The position numbers and the translations under genes are program-made. Positions 43,429 to 51,927 of a DNA stretch of 64,000 nt are shown here, in pieces. The DNA is taken from positions 7,666,001 to 7,730,000 of the forward strand of contig NZ_CP022685.1 of assembly GCF_002556545.1 (NCBI RefSeq), read 5' to 3'. The DNA is from Streptomyces formicae. GTDB taxonomy: Bacteria > Actinomycetota > Actinomycetes > Streptomycetales > Streptomycetaceae. Below the pieces are notes generated by a model. It was not told the DNA's origin. It searched no databases and was given only the letters and a program-made list of their open reading frames with translations. Within the stretch, counting starts at the first letter, position 1; each line of letters begins with the position of its first letter.

Positions 43429-44129
43429 GTCGTTCGATGGGTATGCCCGTGTCCTCGTTGGTCGTCGAAGGCGTGACGTTGACCTATCCGGACGGGGGTG
43501 GGCGGCTGACCGCGCTGGACGGCGTGGGGCTCGATGTCCCCGCCGGGACGATGACGGCTGTCGTCGGCCCTTCCGGGTCGGGCAAGTCCAGCCTCCTCGC
43601 CGTGGCCGCGACGCTCGTCACACCGGAGCGGGGGCGGGTCGTGGTCGACGGCGTCGAGACGGGTTCGTTGAGCCCGTCCGAGAAGGCGGAGCTGCGCCGG
43701 ACGCGCCTGGGCATCGTCTTCCAACAGCCGAACCTGCTGGCCTCGTTGACCGCGCTGGAGCAGTTGGAGCTCATGGCACGGGTGGCGGGGGCGCGGCGCG
43801 GGGCACCGGAGCGGGCGCGGGAGCTGCTGTCGGCGGTGGGGCTCGCGGGGGAGGCGGGGCGGCGTCCGCATCAGTTGTCGGGTGGGCAGCGGCAGCGGGT
43901 GGGGATCGCGCGGGCGCTGATGAACGAGCCCGCGGTGCTGTTGGTGGATGAGCCGACGAGTGCGTTGGACCATGAGCGGGGGGCCGTGGTGATGGACCTG
44001 CTGGCGGAGCTGACGCGGGAGCGGGGGACGGCGACGGTGCTGGTCACGCATGATCGGGCGCGGCTTGGGGTGGCGGATCGGGTGGTGGAGATGGTGGACG
44101 GCAGGTTGTCGCTGACGGGGGCGCGGTAG
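43425..44129 (+). CDS. ABC exporter ATP-binding protein
   Basis: 234 residues from GTG at 43425, overlapping the permease stop. All ATPase motifs are present: Walker A GPSGSGKSS, Q-loop FQQPNLLASL, signature LSGGQRQRVGIARAL, Walker B VLLVDEPTSALD and the switch His in VTHDRA. It is a LolD/MacB-type ATPase that pairs with FtsX-like permeases. The family and coupling make it the energy subunit of the exporter encoded just upstream. Confidence 0.92.
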   Translation: MSRSMGMPVSSLVVEGVTLTYPDGGGRLTALDGVGLDVPAGTMTAVVGPSGSGKSSLLAVAATLVTPERGRVVVDGVETGSLSPSEKAELRRTRLGIVFQQPNLLASLTALEQLELMARVAGARRGAPERARELLSAVGLAGEAGRRPHQLSGGQRQRVGIARALMNEPAVLLVDEPTSALDHERGAVVMDLLAELTRERGTATVLVTHDRARLGVADRVVEMVDGRLSLTGAR

Positions 44130-44220
44130 GCGTTCCCGGGTCTGCGCCGTGCGCGTTCCCTGGGGCGGGGTCGCGGGGCTCGGTGGGTGCGGGTCTTGCG
44201 CCTTGGGTTCGTCGTGGGGG

Positions 44221-44349
44221 CGGGGCCGCGGGGGTATGTGCGTACTCGCCGTCCCAGATGACCGCTACCGGACTTGCTTCCTTGCCTCGGTCACTTATGT
44301 GCTCCGTGCGCACATACCCCCACGTCCCCTCGCGCGCGCTCGCGACCGC
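44221..44349 (-). repeat. Structured inverted element, copy A
   Basis: Read on the minus strand, this ~128-base element contains 13-base arms (GGGGGTATGTGCG at 44309-44321 and its complement at 44230-44242) around a 66-base loop. It also has conserved blocks AGGGGACGTGG, CGGAGCACAT and CATCTGGGACGGCGAG. Copy B lies 33 bases away in the opposite orientation with the same layout. Neither copy keeps a common reading frame, because their loops differ by one base. Confidence 0.85.
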
Positions 44350-44382
44350 CCCCCGGCGGGGGTTCCCGGCCCCCACCGGCCC

Positions 44383-44510
44383 GCGGTCGCCGTTCGACCG
44401 GAGGGGACGTGGCGGTATGTCCGCCCGGAGCACATGTGGCCACGTTCCGAGGTGCCCGGAGTGTGGCGGCCATCTGGGACGGCGAGGACGGACATACCGC
44501 CGCGGCCCCG
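44383..44510 (+). repeat. Structured inverted element, copy B
   Basis: The arms GGCGGTATGTCCG (44411-44423) and complement (44489-44501) flank a 65-base loop. Compared with copy A the conserved blocks differ at six bases. Four change both partners of two base pairs inside the stem, and the other two change both partners of a third pair (A-T in A, C-G in B) just inside it. The middle ~35 bases of the loop are unrelated between copies. The gap 44130-44662 between the exporter ATPase and the IclR gene holds no supported gene. Confidence 0.85.
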
Positions 44511-44568
44511 CCCCACAGACGGGCAGTAGCCACCCCCGCAGCCGAACACGAACGGCGACGCCCCTCAA

Positions 44569-44587
44569 GGGGCGCGGGGAACTGCGC
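44569..44587 (+). repeat. Dispersed repeat core, single arm
   Basis: GGGGCGCGGGGAACTGCGC matches 19 of the 20 bases of the core at 60385. It lies in the convergent intergenic region before the IclR gene stop, directly preceded by CCCCTCAA, which can pair with its first four bases. Confidence 0.8.
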
Positions 44588-44662
44588 AAAACCCCCGTGT
44601 GCCGTCGCGCCGGACGTGGGGAAGACGCCACCTACCCCTGCACCCCGGCGCAGACGGAGCCG

Positions 44663-45478
44663 TTAGGAGGAAGGCGTCGCGCTCGCCAGCGCCGCTGAGA
44701 GTTCCACCGCCACCTCTTGCAGAACCGGAACGATCTTGTCCGTGGCGGACTCCGTGACGCGACCGGCCGGACCGGAGATGGAGATCGCTGCCGCCGTGGG
44801 GGAGTTGGGCACCGGCACCGCCAGGCACCGCACCCCGATCTCCTGCTCGTTGTCGTCGACGGCGTACCCCGTGCGCCGTACCTCCTCGAGCGCGTCGAGG
44901 AACCCTTCCGGCGTGGTGATCGTCTTCTCCGTGGCCGCGGGCATCCCGGTGCGGGCGAGCAGCGCCCGGACCTCCTCCGGCGGCGTGTGGGCGAGGAGCG
45001 CCTTGCCCACGCCCGTGGAGTGCGGCAGCACCCGACGGCCGACCTCGGTGAACATCCGCATGGAGTGCTTGGACGGCACCTGCGCGACGTACACGATCTC
45101 GTCGCCGTCGAGCAGCGCCATGTTCGCCGTCTCGCCGGTCTCCTCGACCAGCCGGGCGAGGTAGGGCCGGGCCCACGTGCCGAGCAGCCGGGACGCCGAT
45201 TCGCCGAGGCGGATCAGGCGTGGGCCCAGCGAATAGCGGCGGTTGGCCTGCTGACGTACGTAACCGCAGGCGACGAGCGTGCGCATGAGGCGGTGGATCG
45301 TGGGGAGCGGAAGACCGCTGCTGGCGGAGAGCTCGCTGAGGCCGACCTCGCCCCCGGCGTCCGCCATCCGCTCGAGGAGGTCGAAGGCGCGCTCGAGGGA
45401 CTGGACCCCACCGCTCGCGGCGGGGGATTTGGTGGCGGCGACTTCAGCAGATGCGTCGCTGGCGCTGGACGTCGGCAC
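44663..45478 (-). CDS. allR: IclR-family regulator of allantoin use (AllR)
   Basis: 271 residues from GTG at 45478, with AAGGAA upstream. The N-terminal IclR winged helix (SLERAFDLLERMADAGGEVGLSELSASSGLPLPTIHRLMRTLVACGYV in blocks) is followed by the effector domain (YLARLVEETGETANMALLDGDEIVYVAQVPS, LPHSTGVGKALLAH, GYAVDDNEQEIGVRCLAVPV). It is divergent from allB, and the intergenic region has two TTCC-N7-GGAA palindromes. In Streptomyces coelicolor an IclR protein in this position (AllR) represses allantoin genes and aceB; the same role is inferred. The ligand is probably an allantoin-pathway intermediate. Confidence 0.85.
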   Translation of the reverse strand: MPTSSASDASAEVAATKSPAASGGVQSLERAFDLLERMADAGGEVGLSELSASSGLPLPTIHRLMRTLVACGYVRQQANRRYSLGPRLIRLGESASRLLGTWARPYLARLVEETGETANMALLDGDEIVYVAQVPSKHSMRMFTEVGRRVLPHSTGVGKALLAHTPPEEVRALLARTGMPAATEKTITTPEGFLDALEEVRRTGYAVDDNEQEIGVRCLAVPVPNSPTAAAISISGPAGRVTESATDKIVPVLQEVAVELSAALASATPSS

Positions 45479-45666
45479 GGCGCGTTCCTTTCGGTGCTGG
45501 CGGGCAAGGAAGCAGCCTACCGGGCGGTTCTTCTGAAGGGTTCTTGCGCGTCACGGCGTCACCGCCGGTCAGAGGGGCTCAGGGGGCCCTTTGTCCGCGT
45601 CTTCGCTGGGATGTCCCGTGCTCCCTCGACGGTCCGGTTGTGCGTACCTACGTTCTGGCAAGCGGA

Positions 45667-45688
45667 ATTCTAATTCCACGTTGTGGAA
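45667..45688 (-). promoter_or_regulatory. AllR-type operator at the allR promoter
   Basis: TTCCACGTTGTGGAA (45674-45688) is a perfect 6-base inverted repeat around GTT. On the minus strand TAGAAT (45667-45672), a good -10 hexamer, directly follows, so binding here would cover the allR promoter. An extra half-site GGAAT lies at 45664. Confidence 0.6.
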
Positions 45689-45721
45689 ACGTCCAGTGCG
45701 TCGAGGGAGAGAAAAGAACCC

Positions 45722-45784
45722 TTGACGTCTCGCGGCCGAGCGTGAAAACTCCTTCAACAGAACGTTGAATTCCGTTAAGCGGAA
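45722..45784 (+). promoter_or_regulatory. allB promoter and second AllR-type operator
   Basis: TTGACG (45722-45727) and AAAACT (45745-45750), 17 bases apart, form a likely promoter. TTCAAC-N5-GTTGAA (45753-45769) and the AllR-type palindrome TTCCGTTAAGCGGAA (45770-45784) lie immediately downstream, over the expected transcription start. The 347-base region between allR and allB (45479-45825) otherwise contains only this regulatory DNA. Confidence 0.6.
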
Positions 45785-45825
45785 ACACAAGGTCTGTGAA
45801 GCGGAACAGAAGAGAGGGGACACGG

Positions 45826-47175
45826 GTGTCGGAACAGGACGTGGCCGCTGAGCTGGTTCTTCGCTCGACTCGCGTCATCACGCCGGAGGGTACGCGGGCC
45901 GCATCGGTCACCGTTGCCGGTGGGAAGATCGTCGCCGTCGGCGCGCACGACGCCGAGGTGCCGGACGGCGCCCGCCTGGAGGACTTCGGCGACGACGTCC
46001 TGCTGCCCGGCCTCGTCGACACGCACGTCCACGTGAACGACCCCGGCCGTACGGAGTGGGAGGGCTTCTGGACCGCCACCCGGGCCGCGGCCGCCGGTGG
46101 CATCACGACCCTCGTCGACATGCCGCTCAACTCCCTGCCGCCGACCACGACCGTCGACAACCTGCGGACCAAGCAGGACGTCGCCAGGAGCAAGGCCCAC
46201 ATCGACGTGGGGTTCTGGGGCGGTGCGCTGCCCGACAACGTGCAGGATCTGAAGCCGCTGCACGACGCGGGCGTGTACGGGTTCAAGTGTTTCCTGTCGC
46301 CCTCGGGCGTCGATGAGTTCCCCGAGCTCAACCAGGAACAGCTCACCGCCTCCATGGCCGAGATCACCGGGTTCGGCGGGCTGCTCATCGTGCACGCCGA
46401 GGATCCGCACGAGCTGGAGGCGGCGCCGAGCAAGAGCGGCCCCAAGTACGACGACTACCTCCAGACCCGTCCCCGCATCTCCGAGGACACGGCGATCGAG
46501 GGCCTCATCGCCGTCGCCAAGCGGCTCGGCGCCCGCGTGCACGTCCTGCACCTGTCGTCGTCCGACGCGCTGCCGCTGGTCGCCGCCGCCAAGCGCGAGG
46601 GCGTGAAGCTGACGGTGGAGACCTGTCCGCACTATCTGACGCTCACCGCCGAGGAAGTCCCCGACGGGGCCAGCGAGTTCAAGTGTTGCCCGCCCATCAG
46701 GGAGGCGGGCAACCAGGACCTGCTGTGGGAGGCGCTGGCCGACGGGACCATCGACTGCGTCGTGACCGACCACTCGCCGTCGACCGCCGATCTGAAGACC
46801 GACGACTTCGCGACCGCCTGGGGCGGCATCTCCGGGCTCCAGCTGAGCCTGCCCGCCGTCTGGACCGAGGCCCGTAAGCGGGGGTACGGGCTCGAGGACG
46901 TGGTGCGGTGGATGTCCACCCGCACCGCACAACTGGTCGGACTCGACCAGAAGGGCGCCATCGAGGCCGGCCGCGACGCCGACTTCGCGGTCCTCGCGCC
47001 CGACGAGACCTTCACCGTGGATCCCGCGGAGCTCCAGCACCGGAACCGAGTCACGGCGTACGCGGGCAAGACCCTCAGCGGCGTCGTGAAGTCCACCTGG
47101 CTGCGCGGCGAACGCATCCTGCACGGCGGCGAGTTCAGCGAACCCGCAGGCCGACTTCTGGAAAGGAACAGCTAA
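45826..47175 (+). CDS. allB: Allantoinase
   Basis: 449 residues from GTG at 45826, with AGAGGGGA upstream. It is a cyclic amidohydrolase that opens allantoin to allantoate. Metal ligands are visible: the His pair in [10 protein letters not shown], the lysine to be carboxylated in [11 protein letters not shown], His in [10 protein letters not shown] and [10 protein letters not shown], and Asp in VVTDHSPS. The N-terminal strands ([12 protein letters not shown]) and C-terminal [14 protein letters not shown] complete the family pattern. The allantoicase gene follows after three bases, giving an allB-alc operon under AllR-type sites. Confidence 0.95.
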   Translation: MSEQDVAAELVLRSTRVITPEGTRAASVTVAGGKIVAVGAHDAEVPDGARLEDFGDDVLLPGLVDTHVHVNDPGRTEWEGFWTATRAAAAGGITTLVDMPLNSLPPTTTVDNLRTKQDVARSKAHIDVGFWGGALPDNVQDLKPLHDAGVYGFKCFLSPSGVDEFPELNQEQLTASMAEITGFGGLLIVHAEDPHELEAAPSKSGPKYDDYLQTRPRISEDTAIEGLIAVAKRLGARVHVLHLSSSDALPLVAAAKREGVKLTVETCPHYLTLTAEEVPDGASEFKCCPPIREAGNQDLLWEALADGTIDCVVTDHSPSTADLKTDDFATAWGGISGLQLSLPAVWTEARKRGYGLEDVVRWMSTRTAQLVGLDQKGAIEAGRDADFAVLAPDETFTVDPAELQHRNRVTAYAGKTLSGVVKSTWLRGERILHGGEFSEPAGRLLERNS

Positions 47176-47178
47176 AAA

Positions 47179-48294
47179 GTGACGGCGATACCTTCTTTCA
47201 CCGGCGACGCGAGCCCCTACGGCGGCGGCGAGCCCTTTGCCGACTACCGCACGGCCGACTTCCCCTTCACCCAGTACGCCAACCTCGCCGACCGGCAGCT
47301 CGGCGCCGGTGTGATCGCCGCCAACGACGAGTTCTTCGCGATGCGCGAGAACCTGCTCCTGCCGCACGACGCCGTCTTCGACCCGGAGCACTTCGGGCAC
47401 AAGGGCAAGGTCATGGACGGCTGGGAGACCCGCCGTCGGCGTGGTGTGTCCGGTGAGCACCCGTGGCCCACCGCCGACGACCACGACTGGGCGCTCGTCC
47501 GCCTCGGCGCCCCGGGCGTCGTGCGCGGCATCGTCATCGACACCGCCCACTTCCGCGGCAACTACCCGCAGGCCGTGTCCGTGGAGGGCACGAGCGTCGA
47601 GGGTTCGCCCACTCCCGACGAGCTCCTCGGCGACGACGTGAAGTGGACGACCCTCGTACCGCGCACGACCGTCGGCGGGCACGCCGCCAACGGCTTCGCC
47701 GTCGACGTCGAGCAGCGCTTCACGCACCTGCGCGTCAACCAGCACCCCGACGGCGGCATCGCCCGCCTCCGGGTCTACGGCGAGGTCGCCGCCGACCCCA
47801 AGTGGCTCGCCGCGCTCGGCACCTTCGACGTGGTCGCCCTGGAGAACGGCGGCCAGGTCGAGGACGCGTCCGATCGCTTCTACTCCCCGGCCACCAACAC
47901 CATCCAGCCGGGCCGCTCCCGCAAGATGGACGACGGCTGGGAGACGCGCCGGCGCCGCGACAACGGCAACGACTGGATCCGCTACCGGCTCGTCCAGCAG
48001 TCCGAGATCCGCGCCGTCGAGATCGACACCGCGTACCTGAAGGGCAATTCGGCCGGTTGGGCCTCCCTCTCCGTACGTGACGGCGAGAGCGGCGAGTGGG
48101 TGGAGGCGCTGCCGCGCACCCGCCTGCAGCCCGACACCAACCACCGCTTCGTGCTCGACGCGCCGGTGGTCGGCACGCACGTCCGCGTCGACATCTTCCC
48201 CGACGGCGGCATCTCCCGGCTGCGCCTGTTCGGTTCGCTGACCGAGGGCGGCGCGGCCAAGCTGGCCGCCCGTCACCAGGAGCTGGGCGGCTGA
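47179..48294 (+). CDS. alc: Allantoicase
   Basis: 371 residues from GTG at 47179, with GGAAAGGAA upstream. It converts allantoate to ureidoglycolate and urea. Two tandem allantoicase domains are evident: MDGWETRRRR occurs in both halves, each followed by VRGIVIDTAHFRGNYP or IRAVEIDTAYLKGN, and by HLRVNQHPDGGIARLRVYG or VRVDIFPDGGISRLRLFG. The glyoxylate released later in the pathway would feed malate synthase, which shares the operator motif. It is the second gene of the allB operon and ends before a strong terminator. Confidence 0.94.
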   Translation: MTAIPSFTGDASPYGGGEPFADYRTADFPFTQYANLADRQLGAGVIAANDEFFAMRENLLLPHDAVFDPEHFGHKGKVMDGWETRRRRGVSGEHPWPTADDHDWALVRLGAPGVVRGIVIDTAHFRGNYPQAVSVEGTSVEGSPTPDELLGDDVKWTTLVPRTTVGGHAANGFAVDVEQRFTHLRVNQHPDGGIARLRVYGEVAADPKWLAALGTFDVVALENGGQVEDASDRFYSPATNTIQPGRSRKMDDGWETRRRRDNGNDWIRYRLVQQSEIRAVEIDTAYLKGNSAGWASLSVRDGESGEWVEALPRTRLQPDTNHRFVLDAPVVGTHVRVDIFPDGGISRLRLFGSLTEGGAAKLAARHQELGG

Positions 48295-48312
48295 TCCGCC
48301 CCCGCTGAACGT

Positions 48313-48346
48313 GGGGCGCACCGGGTGGAAAGCCCCGGTGCGCCCC
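48313..48346. terminator. Perfect 13-bp hairpin after allantoicase
   Basis: GGGGCGCACCGGG (48313-48325) and its exact complement (48334-48346) enclose an 8-base loop. It lies 19 bases past the alc stop and 21 bases past the stop of the convergent SDR gene, so it can end both transcripts. Confidence 0.88.
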
Positions 48347-48366
48347 GCACCCAACTCCTTTACGGG

Positions 48367-49125
48367 TCAGGCCGCGTGACCGCCGTCGATCGAGAGCTCG
48401 GTGCCCGTGACGTACGCGGCGTCCTCCCCGGCGAGATAGCCGACCAGCGACGCGACCTCGTCGGCGGTGCCGAAGCGGCCGAGCGCGGTCATGGCGCTCT
48501 GCGCGTCCGCGAACGGGCCGTCCGCCGGGTTCATGTCGGTGTCGACGGGGCCCGGCTGGACCAGGTTCGCGGTGATGCCGCGCCCGCCCAACTCCCGTGC
48601 GAGCGCCTTGTTCAGACCGATCAGCGCGGCCTTGCTCGTCGCGTACAGGGTGCCGCCGGGGCCCGGTACCCGCTGGGCCATGCAGCTGCCGACGGTGATG
48701 ATCCGGCCGCCGTCCGCGAGCCGTCCGGCCGCCGCCTGCGACGCCAGGAAGACCCCGCGCACGTTGACGGCGATGACCCGGTCGACGTCGGCGAGCGTCA
48801 GGTCGCCGATCGGGCCGAGGACCCCGATGCCCGCGTTGTTCACCAGGATGTCCAGGCCGCCCAGGTCGTCGGCGGCACGCTCCACGGCGCCCGCGGCGTC
48901 CCCGGCGTCCGCCGCGTCGGCCTTGACGGCGAAACCGCGCTGTCCCGTCGACTCGATCTTGGCGACGACCTCCTGGGCCGCGGTCTCGTTCCGGACGTAG
49001 GTGATCGCCACGTCCGCGCCCGCCTGTGCCAGGCGCAGCGCGATCGCCGCGCCCATGCCGCGGCTGCCGCCGGTGACCAGGGCCTTCTTGCCGCTGAGGC
49101 TGCTCGGGCTGCTGAGAGGAGACAT
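48367..49125 (-). CDS. SDR-family 3-oxoacyl-ACP-reductase-like oxidoreductase
   Basis: 252 residues from ATG at 49125. Classical SDR: TGGSRGMG near residues 18-25, LVNNAGIGVLGP, catalytic Ser in ITVGSCMA, YATSK with Tyr and Lys, and the C-terminal YVTGTELSIDGGHAA typical of FabG-like enzymes. NADPH-dependent reduction of an unknown ketone is expected; a true fatty-acid role is unlikely outside a fab cluster. A palindrome CGTAAG-TG-CTTACG lies 52 bases upstream of its start. Confidence 0.87.
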   Translation of the reverse strand: MSPLSSPSSLSGKKALVTGGSRGMGAAIALRLAQAGADVAITYVRNETAAQEVVAKIESTGQRGFAVKADAADAGDAAGAVERAADDLGGLDILVNNAGIGVLGPIGDLTLADVDRVIAVNVRGVFLASQAAAGRLADGGRIITVGSCMAQRVPGPGGTLYATSKAALIGLNKALARELGGRGITANLVQPGPVDTDMNPADGPFADAQSAMTALGRFGTADEVASLVGYLAGEDAAYVTGTELSIDGGHAA

Positions 49126-49176
49126 GTCTTTTCGTACCTCTTCTATGTGTCCGTGTCGGTATCCGGCTGCTTGCGC

Positions 49177-49190
49177 CGTAAGTGCTTACG
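49177..49190. promoter_or_regulatory. Palindrome upstream of the SDR gene
   Basis: CGTAAG-TG-CTTACG is a perfect 6-base inverted repeat between the SDR and the divergent RibD-like gene. It is a candidate operator; no regulator gene adjoins it. Confidence 0.4.
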
Positions 49191-49348
49191 GGTTCAATGA
49201 AAGGCGTTCGTGCGGGCCGCGGCTGGCGGTAAACGGACGCGGTTCTCGGCGGCTCGGCGGCGATGACTTCCGCGCCGCCGACGGGTCTCAGTAGTGAAGG
49301 ACACGGCACCTGTCCGACACGGCACCCACCCGAGAGAAGGCACGCACC

Positions 49349-49957
49349 ATGAAGCTCACCTTCACCCAGTTCCTCACCCTGGACGGCGTCATCCAGGCCC
49401 CGGGCGGCCCGGAGGAGGACCGCGACGGCGGCTTCGAGCACGGCGGCTGGTCGGCGCCCTACGGCGACGACGACTTCGGCGCCTTCATCACCGAGGTCTT
49501 CGACCGGGCCGACGCCTTCCTGCTCGGCAGGGGCACCTACGAGATCTTCGCCGGGTACTGGCCCAAGATGACCGACCCCACCGACCCGGTGGCCTCGCGC
49601 CTCAACTCCCTGCCGAAGTACGTCGCGAGCACCACCCTGACCGCCGCCGACTGGCAGGGCACGCGGATCATCGGCCGCGACGACCTGGTCAAGGACGTCA
49701 CCGCGCTCAAGGAGCAGCCGGGGCGCGAGCTCCAGACGCACGGCAGCGCGGGCCTGGCGCGCTCGCTCATGGCGCACGACCTGATCGACACGCTGCACCT
49801 GCTGACGTTCCCCGTCGTCCTCGGCACGGGCAAGCGGCTCTTCGAGGAGGGCGGCCTGCCCACGGCGTTCCGGCTCGCCGGGTCGCGCACGACGTCCAAG
49901 GGCGTGGTCATCAGCACGTACGAGCGCGCGGGCCGCCCGGAGTACGGGAGCTTCTGA
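49349..49957 (+). CDS. RibD-C-terminal/dihydrofolate-reductase-like protein
   Basis: 202 residues from ATG at 49349, with GAGAAGG upstream. MKLTFTQFLTLDGVIQAPGGPEED, the central DAFLLGRGTYEIFAGYWP, KYVAST and DTLHLLTFPVVLGTGKRLFEEG match the actinobacterial YwjB-like reductase family, which has the DHFR fold and binds NADPH. The substrate is unknown and it is not a true folate enzyme. It diverges from the SDR gene. Confidence 0.85.
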   Translation: MKLTFTQFLTLDGVIQAPGGPEEDRDGGFEHGGWSAPYGDDDFGAFITEVFDRADAFLLGRGTYEIFAGYWPKMTDPTDPVASRLNSLPKYVASTTLTAADWQGTRIIGRDDLVKDVTALKEQPGRELQTHGSAGLARSLMAHDLIDTLHLLTFPVVLGTGKRLFEEGGLPTAFRLAGSRTTSKGVVISTYERAGRPEYGSF

Positions 49958-50092
49958 CCGCGCGAGCCCTTCCCGGCGCGATCTTCGACGGATACGGTGT
50001 GCGCTCCGCGTGCGAGCCGCCGAAGTCTCCACACCGCCGCAGCCGTTGCCGCACCCGTCGGCCGCTGCCGCACCCGTTGGAGACCGCGCCCC

Positions 50093-50998
50093 GTGTCGAC
50101 CCTCGCCGCCCCCGCCGCCCTCGCCCCGCGCCGTGCCTGGCTGACCGACCTGCCCGTGCTGCTCGTGGCCGTGGTGTGGGGTGCCAGCTACCTCGCCGCC
50201 AAGGGCATCACCACGGCGCACACGGTCGTCGCCGTGCTCGTCCTGCGGTTCGCGGTGGTGCTGCCCGCCCTGGTGGTGGTCGGGTGGCGCTCCCTGCGGG
50301 GCCTCGGGGCCGCGCAGTGGCGCGGGGCCGGGCTCCTCGGCCTGATCCTCGCCGGGATCTTCCTCCTGGAGACCTACGGCGTCGTGCACACATCGGCGAC
50401 CAACGCGGGCCTGATCATCAGCCTCACCATGGTCTTCACACCGCTCGCCGAGGCGGCGGCGCGACGGACACGGCCGCCGCGCGTGTTCCTCGCCGCCGCC
50501 GGGCTCTCCGTGCTCGGCGTGGTCCTGCTGACCCAGAGCGGCGGCTTCACCAGCCCGTCGGTCGGCGATCTGCTCATCCTGTTCGCCGCTCTCGCCCGCA
50601 CCGCGCACGTCCTCGCGATGGCGCGCGTCAAGGCGGTGCGCGACGCCGACTCGCTCTCCCTCACCACGGTCCAACTGGGCGGCGCCCTCCTGGTGTTCGC
50701 GCTGCTCGCGGCCGCGGGCGCGGGGGACGCTCCGTGGTCCGTCGCCGCGGGCTTCGGCGCGCGGGAGTGGGCGGGCCTGCTCTTCCTCGCCGTCTTCTGC
50801 ACGCTCGTCGCCTTCTTCGTCCAGATGTGGGCGGTGCGCAGGACCTCGCCGTCGCGGGTGAGCCTGCTGCTCGGCACGGAGCCTTTGTGGGCGGCGGCCA
50901 CGGGCATCGTGATCGGTGGCGAACGGCTCGGCGGGCTCGGGCTGTTGGGCGGGGCGCTGGTGCTGGTGGGAACAGGGCTGGGACGCCGGGCGCGGTGA
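50093..50998 (+). CDS. EamA/DMT-family transporter
   Basis: 301 residues from GTG at 50093 (GGAGA 12 bases upstream). About ten hydrophobic segments in two homologous halves are visible, with the EamA features WGASYLAAKGITTAHTVVAVLVLRF in the first and GTEPLWAAATGIVIGGERLG near the end. It is an inner-membrane transporter for metabolites or drugs; the substrate is unknown. The direction of the preceding gene allows cotranscription, but the 135-base gap gives no firm evidence. Confidence 0.85.
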   Translation: MSTLAAPAALAPRRAWLTDLPVLLVAVVWGASYLAAKGITTAHTVVAVLVLRFAVVLPALVVVGWRSLRGLGAAQWRGAGLLGLILAGIFLLETYGVVHTSATNAGLIISLTMVFTPLAEAAARRTRPPRVFLAAAGLSVLGVVLLTQSGGFTSPSVGDLLILFAALARTAHVLAMARVKAVRDADSLSLTTVQLGGALLVFALLAAAGAGDAPWSVAAGFGAREWAGLLFLAVFCTLVAFFVQMWAVRRTSPSRVSLLLGTEPLWAAATGIVIGGERLGGLGLLGGALVLVGTGLGRRAR

Positions 50999-51124
50999 TG
51001 TGCCGATGCGCGGAAGAAGTGACGGCGAAGAGCGGATTGTGCTCGGTTAACAACCGGTAACTCCCGGAAAATTCACCGCACTTGACGTTGACACGCCAAC
51101 CTCTACGCGCGTCACACTGGACCC

Positions 51125-51532
51125 ATGCGAATCCCCCCACGAATCGTCAGCGTCACTGCCCTCGCCGCCGCCCTGCTCATCGGCGGCCCCGTCGCGGCCA
51201 CCGCGAGCGCGGCGCCCGCCGCCCCCGTCTCGTACTCCGTCACCGCGGTCGGCGAGATCTGCTACTCCGCCCTGCCCTCCCAGGCGCACGACACCCTGGA
51301 CCTGATCGACAAGGGCGGCCCCTACCCGTTCCCGCAGGACGGCACCGTCTTCCAGAACCGTGAGGGCGAGCTGCCCCAGCAGAGTTCCGGCTACTACCAC
51401 GAGTACACCGTCATCACGCCCGGCTCGGACGACCGCGGCGCCCGGCGCATCGTGACCGGCGACAAGAGCCAGGAGGACTACTACACCGCCGACCACTACG
51501 CGTCCTTCGACCTGGTGGATCACGGCTGCTGA
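51125..51532 (+). CDS. Secreted guanyl-specific ribonuclease, RNase Sa type
   Basis: 135 residues from ATG at 51125. A signal peptide (IVSVTALAAALLIGGPVAATASA) precedes a domain closely matching RNase Sa: EICYSALPSQAHDTLDLI, GPYPFPQDGTVFQNREG, GYYHEYTVITPG and DYYTADHYASFDLVDHGC. By that alignment the catalytic residues are Glu93, Arg104, Arg107 or Arg108, and His124, and Cys46-Cys135 form the disulfide. It cleaves RNA after guanosine outside the cell. No barstar-like inhibitor gene adjoins it. TTGACA at 51088-51093 is a plausible -35; the -10 is weak. Confidence 0.9.
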   Translation: MRIPPRIVSVTALAAALLIGGPVAATASAAPAAPVSYSVTAVGEICYSALPSQAHDTLDLIDKGGPYPFPQDGTVFQNREGELPQQSSGYYHEYTVITPGSDDRGARRIVTGDKSQEDYYTADHYASFDLVDHGC

Positions 51533-51562
51533 GTCCGTCGTCGTACGGTCCGGGGCGCTCTG

Positions 51563-51769
51563 TCAGCGTGACCCGCGGCTCTCCACCGCGGCGAACAGCG
51601 CGAGGGCCAGGACGAGCAGGGTGACGCTCGCGTAGATCTCGTACCCGTCGAGGAAGCCGAGACGCTGCACGACGCCCCAGCCGTCCAGGGCGCCGGTGAG
51701 CTCGTGGATCAGTCCGGCCGCCCCCTGGATCAGCAGCAGCACGCCGAGGACCTCAAGTACCTGTCTCAT
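51563..51769 (-). CDS. Small membrane protein
   Basis: 68 residues from ATG at 51769, with GAGGAT upstream. Two hydrophobic segments (VLEVLGVLLLIQGAAGLIHELTG and ASVTLLVLALALFAAVE) flank a short WGVVQRLGFLDGYEIY loop, so it is a two-pass membrane protein. Similar small proteins are common in Streptomyces, but I know no function. A longer in-frame start exists but adds a basic, non-family stretch. Confidence 0.6.
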   Translation of the reverse strand: MRQVLEVLGVLLLIQGAAGLIHELTGALDGWGVVQRLGFLDGYEIYASVTLLVLALALFAAVESRGSR

Positions 51770-51927
51770 ACCGGGATCCTCGCCCCGGCGCTTCCCCACG
51801 CACATCCGTCGCCGGGCGAGGATCCCCTTACGGCGCGGGTCCGAAAGTCGCGGACCTGCGCGACTTTCGTAGACGATCACGCGTGCGGGATGCCCCGGGC
51901 CCCGGGCAGTGCGTAGATTTGTCGACC

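Noticed and set aside
44221..44510. Insertion sequence ends or a small coding gene in the inverted pair
   Set aside because: There is no transposase gene between or beside the copies, and the one-base loop difference breaks any shared reading frame.
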